Below are positions 12,970 through 12,987 of a DNA stretch of 12,987 nt, piece by piece. Each line of letters begins with the position of its first letter. Position 1 is the stretch's first letter. Under the pieces are notes generated by a model. It was not told where the DNA came from and ran no database searches. It worked only from the letters and a program-made list of their open reading frames with translations. A program made the translations under genes and the position numbers. Source of the DNA: DATKXO01 sp035528995 (GTDB taxonomy: Bacteria > Planctomycetota > Phycisphaerae > UBA1845); the NCBI GenBank assembly GCA_035528995.1, contig DATKXO010000127.1, forward strand, positions 1 to 12,987. The letters run 5' to 3'.

Positions 12970-12987
12970 GAGGTCATGAACCGCGTC

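Noticed and set aside
1..12987. Mobile element, CRISPR array, tRNA or rRNA
   Set aside because: No transposase or integrase frame, no regularly spaced repeats, and no cloverleaf or rRNA-like segment was seen on either strand.

Overview
The window is a GC-rich bacterial chromosome segment. Almost all of it is explained by a compact tad (tight adherence, Flp-type IVb pilus) locus on the minus strand, preceded in window coordinates by three housekeeping genes. The Flp pilin carries the processing-site signature GPTATEYAVML, which I associate with Planctomycetota (Phycisphaerae and relatives). With the high GC content this suggests a planctomycete-like organism, but that is inference from motifs and not a phylogenetic placement.

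Layout. 1-600 (minus) is the N-terminal 200 codons of a glycine-cleavage aminomethyltransferase (gcvT), cut by the window edge, with a TTGACA-N17-TAGTCT promoter just upstream. 744-1244 (minus) is a phosphatidylglycerophosphatase A (pgpA). 1475-3301 (plus) is a ClC-family chloride channel or transporter with a C-terminal CBS pair. It converges on the tad locus, and imperfect hairpins lie in the 112-nt gap. From 12924 down to 3414 (minus), in transcription order, come flp pilin, tadV prepilin peptidase, tadE pseudopilin, cpaB/rcpC, rcpA secretin, tadZ/cpaE, tadA/cpaF ATPase, tadB and tadC.

How it works together. TadV trims the Flp prepilin and probably TadE. TadA powers assembly through the TadB/TadC inner-membrane platform. 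TadZ localises the machine, and RcpA with CpaB forms the outer-membrane channel. The locus looks divided into transcript segments. A strong 16-bp bulged hairpin with a short U-run follows flp. A weaker hairpin with a U4 run follows tadE. Leaders of 319 and 357 nt precede cpaB and tadZ. tadV-tadE are separated by 1 nt, cpaB-rcpA overlap by 4 nt, and tadA, tadB and tadC are closely spaced. No tadD, tadF, tadG or rcpB is present. They may lie upstream of flp beyond the window, elsewhere, or be absent.

The system is a known type. The unusual points are the regulatory hairpins, a possible 80-codon ORF before tadZ, a degenerate receiver domain in TadZ, and a ClC protein lacking the usual internal proton glutamate. 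I see no tRNA, rRNA, CRISPR array, insertion sequence or phage feature.
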